Assembly (NCBI GenBank): GCA_024516035.1
Contig: CM044961.1
Coordinates: forward strand, 30,462,195-30,526,194
Direction of reading: 5' to 3'
Length of the DNA stretch: 64,000 bases
Source of the DNA: Bactericera cockerelli
Lineage: Eukaryota > Arthropoda > Insecta > Hemiptera > Triozidae
Shown here: one piece after another, positions 24,490 to 34,900 of the stretch
Numbering within the stretch: position 1 is the stretch's first letter
How the letters are laid out: every line of letters begins with the position of its first letter
Program-made: the position numbers and the translations under genes
Notes under the pieces: model-generated
What the model was told of the DNA's origin: nothing
Database searches by the model: none
Seen by the model: only the letters and a program-made list of their open reading frames with translations

Positions 24490-25910
24490 CCAGTCATAGC
24501 TCCTGTGCTTTCACTTTGTGACAGAATTGTTAGTACTAATAAATTTAAAGTAAATAAAAATGTGTTGAAAGATTTCTGAAATCAAGCAATACCAACCTGG
24601 TACGAGTAAAAGAAGCGTGATTATGAGAGCACAATTTCCAGTTCAAATTGACCCATCTGGTTCAAGTGGTGAATTACCACTTAATTTCCAACGACCTTTT
24701 AAGACCACCCAGGGTCTTAATTATGGAGCTCTCAATGAATGGTTCATAATGAGCTCTTAAAATAATAATAATGTTGGCTTTGACGATCATTATGCTGATA
24801 TTGAAATAAGCGATGATGAAGATGATGACAAAGATTCTGGAAGTAGTGATGAAGATGATGATATTGATAAGAACACCAGCGATAATAACACAATATTGAT
24901 TTTAAAGCCAGGAAACCGGAAAACATAAGCAAGGCGGGGGAGATGAAAAATGAAAAATGGAGGGAGAAGTGAAGTAGGTATCAAACAGCGTTTCAGGCTA
25001 AAAGGTTAAAAGGGAGGTAGAAAAGAGAGAGATAGCAGTGAAAAGGGGAAGGGAACATTGAGAAGGAAGAAGAAGAAATTGTGGGAGGGATAAAAGCAAG
25101 GAAACGTGCAAGGGAGTAATGAGATGACAAGAAGGAGGGTGGTGGAGGGGAAATTAGGAAGGAGGAGGAGAAGGTAGGGAGAGGGAGGGATATTAAAATT
25201 GCAACAGGTTACAAGTTACAATGTACAGCTTTTTGTTTAGTCAGGGCGGCGTGGCGCTTTTGGAAATTTTGTGGAATTCTTTACATACAATATTGACGGC
25301 ATTTCAAGAACCCGTAATTTCTTTATTGTTTACAGATCTTTTGCAAACAGCCCTTGTTAGAAACGTTAGTGTATGCAAATTTTCACAATTTTCACAACGA
25401 TTTACAAACACGCTGCATTAATAAATTTATGGGAGGAGAGTTTCATACATGAAATTGCATGAATAATAGATTCAGATGAACTATGTTGTGTTGTACAATT
25501 TTTTTAAAAGAAAAAAAGTACACTCACACTTTGCAAAAATGTTTTTAATAAAGAGAATGGAGGTAGTCTAATTCATTTTGTACTAAAGAAACTTCTCATA
25601 CAAGTACTACATACATATCTATAATTATGTTTGTTAAATTTCTCCTTGGCAGGGACTTTGTAGGATATTTGGGTACCTAAGTAAACTTTTTATTTCATGT
25701 AATACAATGTGTCATCAAAAATGATTTATTATCTCCTCATTCACGGAGATGTTCATAAATAGTGGTGGTGAAATAATGCTTCATTCAAGATTGTTTTGAA
25801 TGTTGTAGACTACGTCATGTTTGCCGTTTTGTATAACCTCAAGTAGACCCAGTTATAAAATAAACTCAAGTAGAGAAAGAAAATTACGAATAATCATGTA
25901 GATTTAGAAT
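24490..25910. other. Intergenic DNA with a purine-rich patch (24950-25200), no gene seen
   Basis: A GATGATGA-rich stretch near 24800-24870 and GGAGGGAGAAG-type sequence to 25200. I see no supportable coding exon before the 3' end of gene B. Confidence 0.45.
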
Positions 25911-25914
25911 CCAA

Positions 25915-25920
25915 TTTATT
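25915..25920 (-). terminator. Poly(A) signal of gene B
   Basis: Minus-strand AATAAA about 140 bases past the gene B stop, within AATAAATAAATT. Assigned by position. Confidence 0.45.
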
Positions 25921-26056
25921 TATTTTAGGTAAAAAAATAGTTATTTTCAAATAATAAGATCAGTGCTCTTTACATAATTATCTACAATCGATAAATACAT
26001 AAATAAATAAGGTTATTTGCAAAAATAGATAAATTGTGTCTAAACTATTCTGTGTA

Positions 26057-28396
26057 CTACTTTAGGCCAGTTTCCTTGAATTTTTCCATTTCTGGAGGAG
26101 CCGTTGGATCTTTATTAAATGGTGGCATGGTCTCATACATGAAAAATTTTGGGCTTTCTTCATTGTACCTATCCTCAAAGTCCAGATAGGCATTGAATAT
26201 TTTACTTCTTAGAATTTTGCTGAAATCTGCAAAGTCCTTTTCTATGTCGTATTCTCGTTTCGTATATTCCTGCAGCTGTCCATTTGTTGGTTCTTTGAAA
26301 CCTCTATCCACTATGTTCAAAGTTCTCCGATAGAGCTTTATCAGTTTTGGTAGCCGTAACATCATTATGAAATAAAATTCCTCTAAATTGGTTTTTGATA
26401 TGTACTTGAAATGACGGAAAACCTGTGGTAAAACGTCCCTAGGATTCTCCGGTGCTTTGAATTCCATGGCAGGCCAGCCATTAGATCTGTATGCTTTGCG
26501 AAGGGATTTCACATAAGTGGATTCTCTGAAAGTTTCAAAATCTTTTAGAATTTCGGGGAAAATTTCGTTGTACTGCATTCGCGATAATTTCTGTGCTTTT
26601 TTCAACAAATCGTTCGACACAAGATTCAAATCATCGTTGCTCTTTGTTTGCCTCTTTTGGCGAAAGAGTTTTCTTGGTACCTCATTTTCTATGTTTTGTC
26701 TCTCCTGATCTCGTTCTAGGTGATAATTCTTTTGTGACAATTGTCTCTTAAAACGTTGCATTTTTTTCCTCTTGATCTCATTTTCATCTGCTTGGGCTTC
26801 GTCAAAGTAATTTAAAAATTCATTTACGATTTTGTTTTGTGTTTCTTTTTTGCTTTTAAGATAACTAGCTAAATTTTCATCACTAAAATCAGCAATTTCA
26901 TTATGGTTATTTAAATTATCCCTGATGTCTTTAATTCTTTCGTGATGTCCAACAAATTTGTCGGTATAATCATGAGATTTTTCAAACGAAATAGCTTCTC
27001 TTTTTAAACGTTTTTCCTTAGTATTTTTAAGTGCTTCTAATTTATGGAAACTATTCTCCTGTCTTTTTTCTTTTTCCTGATCAATGTAATCGAAGAAATT
27101 AGTTATGACCGGATTTTTTCCTTCCATCTTCATATTAGCAAATTCAGCAAGTGTGCCATCTCGGTCGAAATCGTACTTATCTCGTCCTCTGAAAAGCAGT
27201 TCTCGTTTGTGTCGATGTTGTTTCATGTCCCGATTATTGTCCATAGCATGGTTAAAATGATTATTGAAATCATTTTTTTCATCACAGTAGTCTAAGAAAT
27301 TGGTTATGAGTTTACTTTTCCCCTCTGTTTTCATGTTTGCAAAGTTTGCAAGCACTTCATCTTTATCTTCATGATCATCTAAAGCATCTCTTTTATATCT
27401 CTGATGAGTATGAAGCTTATGGAGAAAGTCATTATTATTATCATGTTTTCCCCTATCACAATAGTCTAAGAAATCAGTTATAAATTGGTTTTTTCCTTCT
27501 GTTTTCATCTTAGCAAAGTTTGCCAATTCTTCGTCTTTGTCATAATCAAGTTCATTATGTGTGCATTGATTCATTAGTGCTCTCTTAGATCTTTTCTTGT
27601 CTCCTTTGTTTTCATTGGTAGAATTATTGGTTACATTTTCTTCAGAGAGTTCTTTTCGTCCAAAGTTAACCCACTGTTTTAGGCCCAGTTGTATATCTTC
27701 ATAAATATGAGTACGGCGTGTTGTTTTATCGTTTTTTGAATCTACATTTTCGTCAATGATCAAACCTCTCTTCACTCTACCATACATTTCGTCTCTTTCT
27801 CTGTCCTCCTTATCTTTTTTGATGTCTTTGAAATAAGCTTCTAGTTTATTTTTGTCTGCTTTCACCCATTCATTTTGGAGCATAATTTTTTTCTTCACGC
27901 TTTCAATTGGTTCATCTGGGTGTTTTAATATGTTGAACAGTTTATAGTTGATTGTTGGTACTGTGGCATACTTCTCATTAGTTATTCCTTCATAATTATC
28001 ATCTGTTACTCTTTTGAATAACGACTCCTCAGTTGCAGGATATTGATTTTTACCAATTGTTTCATCTTTGAATTTCAGTTCTTTTTTTGCATAGTCAAAA
28101 ACATCTTGGCCTAGCATACGTTTTATGAATGCGTCAACTTCTTCATTTTGTTGAATTTGATTCTGAGTTTGTTGTTGTGCTGGCTGATTTTGTTGCTGGA
28201 GCAATTCTTGTTGTAAATTTTGTTGGGGATTTTTCAAATTGAAGTTCTTATGTCCCATATTTTCATCGAGAGCATTTGGATCATTGAAATTAGAAACACC
28301 GTTATAATTACGATCTATCGTTTTTTTGAAGAGAGTGTCATCATTTTGGGCAAAATTTGAGTAAGAATTTTGATTAGACGGAATATTACCACCCAT
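26057..28396 (-). CDS. Gene B, C-terminal part: polyprotein-like precursor with repeated modules and dibasic sites (779 codons)
   Basis: This continues the frame-shifted 446-codon ORF just upstream; 17-18 further in-frame codons precede the first ATG (28450-28397). Residues 1-120 are Asn/Gln-rich and include LFKKTIDRNYNGVSN, echoed later as LFKRVTDDNYEGITN. From about residue 210, basic cleavage-type sites recur: GRVKR, KRSKR, QRYKR, HRHKR, KRLKR, QRFKR and FRQKR. Between them lie four modules of about 63-85 residues with the core LANFAxMKTEGKxxxITxFLDYxD (the fourth is diverged: LASYLKSKKETQ...FLNYFD). The last 195 residues form a helical domain without modules. LPQVFRHFKYISK...EF...RLPKLIKLYRR resembles gene C residues 179-214. 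I infer a secreted precursor cut into several peptides. I recognise no family. Composition is strongly Lys/Asn/Asp-rich. No intron was needed. Confidence 0.78.
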   Translation of the reverse strand: MGGNIPSNQNSYSNFAQNDDTLFKKTIDRNYNGVSNFNDPNALDENMGHKNFNLKNPQQNLQQELLQQQNQPAQQQTQNQIQQNEEVDAFIKRMLGQDVFDYAKKELKFKDETIGKNQYPATEESLFKRVTDDNYEGITNEKYATVPTINYKLFNILKHPDEPIESVKKKIMLQNEWVKADKNKLEAYFKDIKKDKEDRERDEMYGRVKRGLIIDENVDSKNDKTTRRTHIYEDIQLGLKQWVNFGRKELSEENVTNNSTNENKGDKKRSKRALMNQCTHNELDYDKDEELANFAKMKTEGKNQFITDFLDYCDRGKHDNNNDFLHKLHTHQRYKRDALDDHEDKDEVLANFANMKTEGKSKLITNFLDYCDEKNDFNNHFNHAMDNNRDMKQHRHKRELLFRGRDKYDFDRDGTLAEFANMKMEGKNPVITNFFDYIDQEKEKRQENSFHKLEALKNTKEKRLKREAISFEKSHDYTDKFVGHHERIKDIRDNLNNHNEIADFSDENLASYLKSKKETQNKIVNEFLNYFDEAQADENEIKRKKMQRFKRQLSQKNYHLERDQERQNIENEVPRKLFRQKRQTKSNDDLNLVSNDLLKKAQKLSRMQYNEIFPEILKDFETFRESTYVKSLRKAYRSNGWPAMEFKAPENPRDVLPQVFRHFKYISKTNLEEFYFIMMLRLPKLIKLYRRTLNIVDRGFKEPTNGQLQEYTKREYDIEKDFADFSKILRSKIFNAYLDFEDRYNEESPKFFMYETMPPFNKDPTAPPEMEKFKETGLK

Positions 28397-28445
28397 TTGA
28401 TTATTGGCACTTTGTTGGAAAATGTTGAACAGACTAGCTTGTGGA

Positions 28446-29786
28446 TTATTTTAGATTTGGATTACCCATCACATTATTACCAAAACTGTTTGCTGACATG
28501 GAATTCATTCCATTATTCATGAATCCTCTGGGAAGTGGCATTCCATTGAACAAACCATTCTGGAGATTCATTGAATTTTGAGAAAGCGGTCCAAAATGTT
28601 TAGATAGCATATCTTGTGGTATAGAGCCAACATTTCCATTAAGTTGTCCAAAATTAAGAGGTCCCCCATTTAGAGGAACTCCTCCTGGAATTTGTAGACG
28701 ATTATTTCCAGTATTGATAAGAGATCCGTCATTTTGTGGTTTTGGTGCTAGTTGATTTGGTAAATTATTTGGAATTTGATTTTGAGACAAAAATCCATTA
28801 CTGGGTTGTCCAAATCCATTCATGAACTGATTGTTTGAATTCATACCTAGAGGTGCCCCGTTCTGTGGCCCTCCTCCAGATATTTGTAGAGGATTATTTC
28901 CAGTATTGATGAGAGATCCATCATTTTGAGGTTTTGGTGCTAGCTGATTTGGTAAATTATTTGGAATTTGATTTTGAGACAAAAATCCATTACTGGGTTG
29001 TCCAAATCCATTCATGAACTGATTGTTTGAATTCATACCTAGAGGTGCCCCGTTCTGTGGCCCTCCTCCAGATATTTGTAGAGGATTATTTCCAGTATTG
29101 ATGAGAGATCCATCATTTTGTGGTTTTGGTGCTAGCTGATTTGGTAAATTATTTGGAATTGCATTTTGAGACAAAAATCTATCATTGGGTTGTCCAAATC
29201 CATTCATGAACTGACTGTTTGAATTCATTCCAAAGGAACCCCCATTTTGAGCACCTCCTCCTGAAATTTGTTGACCAAAACCATTCATATACTGATTAGG
29301 CTGAGCTGCAAATTTATTCTGAAGATTTTGTGGCATAAATCCACCATCTACTTGAAGATTCCTTCCTTGACCGTCGAAGTATCCGTTTTGAGACATTGGA
29401 GGTACTTGGTTTGGCATGTTATTTGCCACTTTATTTTGAAAAGAAAACCCATTATTTTGTGGTGCTCCAGCATATTGATTGGGTTGATTTTTAATAGGTA
29501 CGCCACTTTGGAAGTTATATGCAGTGTTCTGATTATTTACTGAATCTTTATTAGCGACGCTATTAATAACTTCATTTTGAGAATAGGTATCTTTATGTTT
29601 TGATTTGAAGTCATCAACAATTTTACTCAAGTTCATTCCAAGCCCAAACATGTCATTTAGTCTGGCGACCACGGCTCTTACATTGATGGTACTTTGTTGA
29701 GGAGTATACTGTGCTTGTACTAACACGATGAAGTGGATTAGCAAAATGGAAACAAATGATCCTGACAAGATCATCATGAACTTCAA
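28446..29786 (-). CDS. Gene B, N-terminal part: signal peptide plus Asn/Gln/Gly-rich repeats (446 codons)
   Basis: The start at 29786 opens a clear signal peptide (residues 1-25, ending LVLVQA, then QYTPQQ). Residues 30-75 are a short non-repetitive region (VRAVVARLNDMFGLGMNLSK). The rest is Asn/Gln/Gly/Pro-rich, with near-identical 64-residue repeats containing NNLPNQLAPKPQNDGSLINT and NGAPLGMNSNNQFMNGFGQP. The frame ends at TAA (28448-28446) right after ...MGNPNLK. The next frame, reached by dropping one A from AAAA or by a +1 shift, runs on without a break (NPQASLFNIFQQSANNQ) into the 779-codon ORF. I therefore treat both as one gene of about 1,242 codons with a frame break. A TATA-like TTATATTTATAA lies about 75 bases upstream of the ATG. 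The product is probably secreted and extracellular. Confidence 0.78.
   Translation of the reverse strand: MKFMMILSGSFVSILLIHFIVLVQAQYTPQQSTINVRAVVARLNDMFGLGMNLSKIVDDFKSKHKDTYSQNEVINSVANKDSVNNQNTAYNFQSGVPIKNQPNQYAGAPQNNGFSFQNKVANNMPNQVPPMSQNGYFDGQGRNLQVDGGFMPQNLQNKFAAQPNQYMNGFGQQISGGGAQNGGSFGMNSNSQFMNGFGQPNDRFLSQNAIPNNLPNQLAPKPQNDGSLINTGNNPLQISGGGPQNGAPLGMNSNNQFMNGFGQPSNGFLSQNQIPNNLPNQLAPKPQNDGSLINTGNNPLQISGGGPQNGAPLGMNSNNQFMNGFGQPSNGFLSQNQIPNNLPNQLAPKPQNDGSLINTGNNRLQIPGGVPLNGGPLNFGQLNGNVGSIPQDMLSKHFGPLSQNSMNLQNGLFNGMPLPRGFMNNGMNSMSANSFGNNVMGNPNLK
28711..29200 (-). repeat. 192-bp coding repeats inside gene B
   Basis: Two nearly identical 192-bp units and a third more diverged one encode the 64-residue Asn/Gln-rich repeat. 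The near-absence of synonymous change between the first two implies recent duplication or conversion. Confidence 0.8.
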
Positions 29787-29788
29787 TC

Positions 29789-29831
29789 ACAAATCAACTG
29801 GATCACAAATCAACTGAATCACAAATCCTGA
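29789..29831 (-). repeat. Three direct repeats in the gene B 5' leader
   Basis: AATCACAAATCAACTGG, then ATCACAAATCAACTGA, then ATCACAAATCCTGAGG (plus-strand reading) lie immediately upstream of the start codon. They could be a regulatory or leader duplication. No factor is recognised. Confidence 0.55.
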
Positions 29832-29855
29832 GGAAGAAAGAAATATCCTGCATTG

Positions 29856-29868
29856 TTATAAATATAAG
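29856..29868 (-). promoter_or_regulatory. TATA-like element of gene B
   Basis: CTTATATTTATAA on the minus strand, about 70-80 bases before the ATG. This would place a start site near 29835. Support is by motif and spacing only. Confidence 0.4.
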
Positions 29869-30049
29869 ATGAAACAAGATATTTAAAACATTAAACAATG
29901 ATTATTCTTGATTCTAATTTGTAGAGATAATGAGAAAATAGGCCGATTTGCGGTCCATGCGGGCTGTATCTGTATTGGACAGATTTATTTTTCTAGTGGA
30001 TTGTATGAGCATTCTCGTGTTACTATTTGTAAGAGGAAAAGTCTCTTTC

Positions 30050-30120
30050 TTAGTATAAGGTATTCTTCATACCTCGGCCGAGGTATTTCATTAAAGACGT
30101 TATGTAAACATCATTAATTA
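30050..30120 (-). repeat. Dispersed repeat with CCTCGGCCGAGG palindrome (copy 1)
   Basis: ATACCTCGGCCGAGGTAT at 30069-30086 is a perfect 18-base palindrome. Reverse-complemented, its flank CCTCGGCCGAGGTATGAAGA resembles CCTCGGCCGAGGTGTGAAGA at 49043, and the similarity continues for about 40 bases. It may be a transposon terminus. Confidence 0.5.
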
Positions 30121-30770
30121 AATCTATACAACTTCTCAATTTTCTCTTATGCCTCAAAGGAGGAAGTTCATGATATGAGTATTAATCATTATTACCTTCC
30201 AAAAAGAGCAAATTAGGTCTATAAGTTTCCAGATAAAAAATATATTATGTTTTAATCATCATGAGAATGCTTTGTTCGACCTCGCAATTCTGTTTTACCT
30301 GAAGTACCTATCTGTTTTATTGCTCGTGTTTTGTCCCATTTACCCATTTAAAATCAATATACAACATAGTAATATAAAATAATACATACAGTTCTAAGTA
30401 TATCTTTTTCTTCTCCGATCTCCGATCTCCGATTTTTCTCTTATATTGTCTTCTTTGACTTAGGTATTGTTGTGTCTCGCTTCTTTATCAACTTTGTAAT
30501 TGCCTTGAAAGCTGCTGAAGACTTGTAACCCATAGACACCATAGCTTAGCTGACCTTCCTCTAGAGTTTCAAATAGATAAGTGAGGTTAAAATGAACCGC
30601 TCATCACAGGGGTTCAATTACAATTGATTGCAATTGATAATGAGATTAGCTGATAAATGGTCTCTTTTTATTAAATTATTAATAGTTTAACACTTTGTGT
30701 CTCACTTTTCTGTCTCAAGGGTGTTAAATAATATTTATTTATTGGTGTCACGTGCTTCTATTTTGAACAA

Positions 30771-30885
30771 AAACAATAATAATACTCTTCGGTGGAAGAT
30801 AACCACTAGGCGAGGATTATGCTCGAAACATGTTTTACAACCTAGCTCTCAGGGTCTTAGGTATTATTATGTGGTCACATATTGA
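30771..30885 (-). mobile_element. SINE family A, 3' fragment (reverse)
   Basis: Reverse complement of the family A body: GGTGGAAGATAACCACTAGG, CGAGGATTATGCTCGAAACA and TATTATGTGGTCACAT. The head is missing. Confidence 0.7.
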
Positions 30886-31049
30886 AATAGATGAGTATAA
30901 TTGAAGAATTGGGTGAGATCTGATGCACAGATTACGGATCATTGAGCTGGATTATTTACATTACAAGTCATAACCACATCGTACCAATGCTTTGTATCTT
31001 TGGTGATGGCCATAACTATGAAGCTCTCAAGAACTTTACTTCTAAGATT

Positions 31050-31260
31050 TACATTTACTTAGATTGCCCGATACAGATTTTTTTTTAATCTAAAACGTAG
31101 GAAAAACGGTATTCTACTGCATAAAACTAATTTGAAGAAAATCTTTTAAGTAGTTTTGGAGCTACAAGTGATTTAGTATGAAATCTTCAAATTGCCACGT
31201 GTATACAATGTGAACCATTCATGGAGAAGTATTGTGTCCATAATTGGCATTGTTTTTTAA
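31050..31260. repeat. Dispersed repeat R1, copy 2 (between genes B and C)
   Basis: Matches 11950-12175 over about 200 bases (CCCGATACAGA, GGTATTCTACTGCATAAAAC, GTAGTTTTGGAGCTACAAGT, ACAATGTGAACC). It lies in the divergent intergenic region shared by genes B and C. Confidence 0.6.
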
Positions 31261-31917
31261 AATTATTATAGTGAATTTGAAAACATGGTAGATATTTGAG
31301 TAATCATCAAACTGCACTAATTTTCATGATTATATTGAATTTTTTTGTTACAAAGGACTAGTTGTAAACAGTCAGTAAAACCTACAATGAAGACTTGACT
31401 GTTCTACACCGAAAGTGTTAAATTGATAAACCTTTAATATTTTTTTGGTGTTTACTTCAAGTGATGTTATCAAATCTCCTTCGGCTCATGGCCTTATGTA
31501 ACAGGCTATTGACAGGAGGAAAATGCAACAGCTGATTTTGTAATTAGTTCTGGGAAACCTTTGTTTACATTGTTTTGATTTCTACCTAAATTTATTAATT
31601 TATAATTAAAATAAATAATGAAATTTCTGTAAAAAAAGTAATAACAATAATATTATTACTATAAAAAAAATTCTGAATGTTTAACGAATAAGATCAGTGA
31701 TGAAGTTTAAATGGTAATTTAATAATTAGCTACAGATAAATATGAAATTATACAGAAAAATATGAAATTCAATACAGCATGACTTGTAGAATACTCGCAG
31801 AAATATTTAAGAAGTCGGATTCGCAAATTGGCGCAAATTATGAATATGCCATAGTTTTGAAAAGAAAGGAATTATACAATAAAATCATCAAAACGATATA
31901 GAAATGATGCCTAAACG

Positions 31918-34900
31918 ATGTTAGAACTATTTAAACTATTGGTACTATTTTTAATAGTCATAATCGTCTACATAGAACCTTTATTTCAAAGAAATACTAA
32001 GAACTTAACTAAATTTAATACAAATATTTCTAATTCGACAGCCCAAATTTACAAATTAAACACCTCTAACGAAATACATCAGATTGAACATGTCAAACAT
32101 GAAACTGAACATGTCAAACATGAGAAAAAACATATCCGACATAAAAGAGAAAACAAAATGGACAAATCTCTCAAATTCTACTTCTCAAACCGGGAGAGAC
32201 TCAAAAAGAAATTCCCTTCTTTGTTCGAAGACCTCGATAAGAAGTTCCTTAGAAACATTTGCCCAGACAGTGTCAAGCTTACAGACAGTGAGAGATTGGG
32301 AGAGTGTCTCACGAGGACTATTGAGGACGAAATTCATAACATATACGACAGAGAGAGGGATGAGCTGGAAAAGCAACTAGAGATAGGAAAACTGCCAGGT
32401 ATCATCCAGAAGTTGGAACCTAACGTTAATGGTGGAATGGCTGAAGGTGAGTCACTAGAATGTCACCTAGAAATAACTCTTTCAGATACTTTATCATAAA
32501 TTATTTTATCATATATATTTTATTTTTATTTACAAGGCAATTAAAATCACAAGTGATAGACTTGATCCATCCCAAGTTTTTTATCATAAACTTTACTTTT
32601 TTAATCGTTAATTAATGGATCGAGTTTTTGTTGATCCCTTGTGGAGGCAGTGAACTTAAAATACAAAAAAAAAAAAAAAAAAAAAAAATCTTCAAAAATG
32701 TTCATTATACCCTGAAATGTTTAAAAAACTAATGACAAGAATGTTTGAATTGTATACTGTGTCAGCTGGCAACTCTATGTTTAGAGCAGTCCAAAATAAA
32801 ATAAAATTTATTTTGTTAATAAAAAATTGGTCTATAACACTGCAACTCTGCTTAAGGCAAACAGCAAGCAAGTCTGCAACAAAGCTGTAAAATACATACT
32901 CTGTGTGCCTTTACAGTTTACGCCATAAGCTTAGGTGGACGAGGCCCGTTGGGATGCAAGTCTTCAAATATACCAAACTGTAAAAGAAAGCTAATAATTT
33001 TGAAATAATTCTTCAAGATATTATAAAAATGTACAAGCACAATATGGTTCGTAATCCGTTTCTCCATTACTTCATAATTCTTCAGCACTGGTTTCTCTTT
33101 TTCAATACCTAATTTTTAGGTAATATTTTAACTACAGTCAATTTTTAGTGCATAATGTCAACGCAAACCACTACACTTACACAAAGGACACGAAAGGAAC
33201 TCATTGCATCAGTCCCTCGTTACAGAAACCACTCTCACTCTCATAATCCCCAAATCTTCCTTTCAAACATCACAATATGTACTCTGATTTTTATTTTTTA
33301 TTTTTAAAGGTGGAAAACTTTATAGCTTTATTTATTAAACAACAAACATAATTATCAAAGTTGGTAGATAAAGTCCAGAGAGGGATTGGGATTAAAAGTC
33401 CCAAGAATACTCGATGCATTCCCTCTGATTGGTTATTGCGTTCAATATAACCAATCAGAGTGCGTTTGGTGACAGTTAAAAGGGAGAATCAGGGATTATT
33501 AGAGTAAGAGTACTTCCTGTCACGAAGTCTTAGGCATCAAAGTGGTTCAATACTTCTATCCATTTTTCCATCACCATGACATAACACATATGGACTCGCA
33601 AAGTAAAGTTAATACCGGTTTTCCTTCCAGGTGACCTCCCTATCTTCCACAAGCTTCTCAAGTACCGCTACTTCAAGAAGCTGGATGAATTCTCTCTCGA
33701 ATTCTTCCACCGTCTTCCACTGATCATCAAGAACGAGATCCGGAACTATTTCATGTTCAAATTCAAAGGTGAACACAGAACTCAACAATACAACCAAAAG
33801 ATACAAATCAAAAGATAGCACACGAATAGCTCGGTCGTTAAGCACTCGCTTGCCATGCGGAAGGTCCTGTGTTCGAACCCCCGCGACGACAAAAATTTGT
33901 ATTCAAAATTTGGTTACAGTTGTTTGTAAGGGATACCTTCTGAAGCGCTCATATTGGGATACCTTCTGAAGCGCTCATATTGACCCATCACCTTAATGGG
34001 AAGTATTGTAACACTTCTCGCCCATCAGAGTGGAGGCATACTACGGGATGGGCAGGCTGCAACACAGACCACAAACGTCTACAGTAGCTCCTGTTTCATG
34101 GCTACAAAATAAAAAAGGCTGTGAAACAATCATTTTTTTTTTTTTTTTTTAATGACATACCCTGTCACCTCTGTGTTTTTTTTATATCAGGTATTGTTTG
34201 ATTCTGGAGTGTTCTGGGTCAAATTCCATCAACTCTTAGCGATCTGTTTGACTATGGTAATCAAATCAGACAAAGTTCTGACAGTTGCAGAAGATACAAA
34301 CGTATGTATATAGGTACGAATATAATGTTGACATTCACCAGGTATGTATTTTGAAAGAAAAGATTTACAAATTAGGTATGAAATGTCCAACAAAAGAAAA
34401 TGTTGAACTAGTTTGACGTGAACGTCTGCCACACGATGTTGACCCATAGGCATCATTCTGAAAGACCCATAGGCATCTTTTGGGTATTAAGGGATTTGAT
34501 GACCCATAGGCATCATTCTGAGAGACCCATAGGCATCTTTTGGGTATCAAAGGATTTGTTGACCCATAGGCATCATTTTGAGAGACCCATAGGCATCTTT
34601 TGGGTATCAAAGGATTTGTTGACCCATAGGCATCATTCTGAGAGACCCATAGGCATCTTTTGGGTATTAAAGGATTTGTTGACCCATAGGCATCATTCTG
34701 AGAGACCCTCAGGCATCTTTTGGGTACCAAAGGATTTGTTGTTGGAGGCAATTAGCATTTTTTTTTTTTAATCGTCTCGTTTTTTTCAAAGGTGGCTACG
34801 ACGTCTGCATCCACGAACGCATCCAATATCTGGAGGAGAAAGTGGACGAGTGGATTCTCAAGTGTGCCAACCACACGCGGATGGGTCTGATAGGACAGGA

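Noticed and set aside
25221..25421. 66-codon plus-strand ORF (MYSFLFSQGGVALLEILWNS...)
   Set aside because: No recognisable motif, neighbours or promoter. It could be a repeat fragment.
34365..34771. Repetitive ORFs on both strands (128 and 117 codons)
   Set aside because: A 60-bp unit is divisible by three, so it keeps frames open by itself. The region is intronic in gene C.
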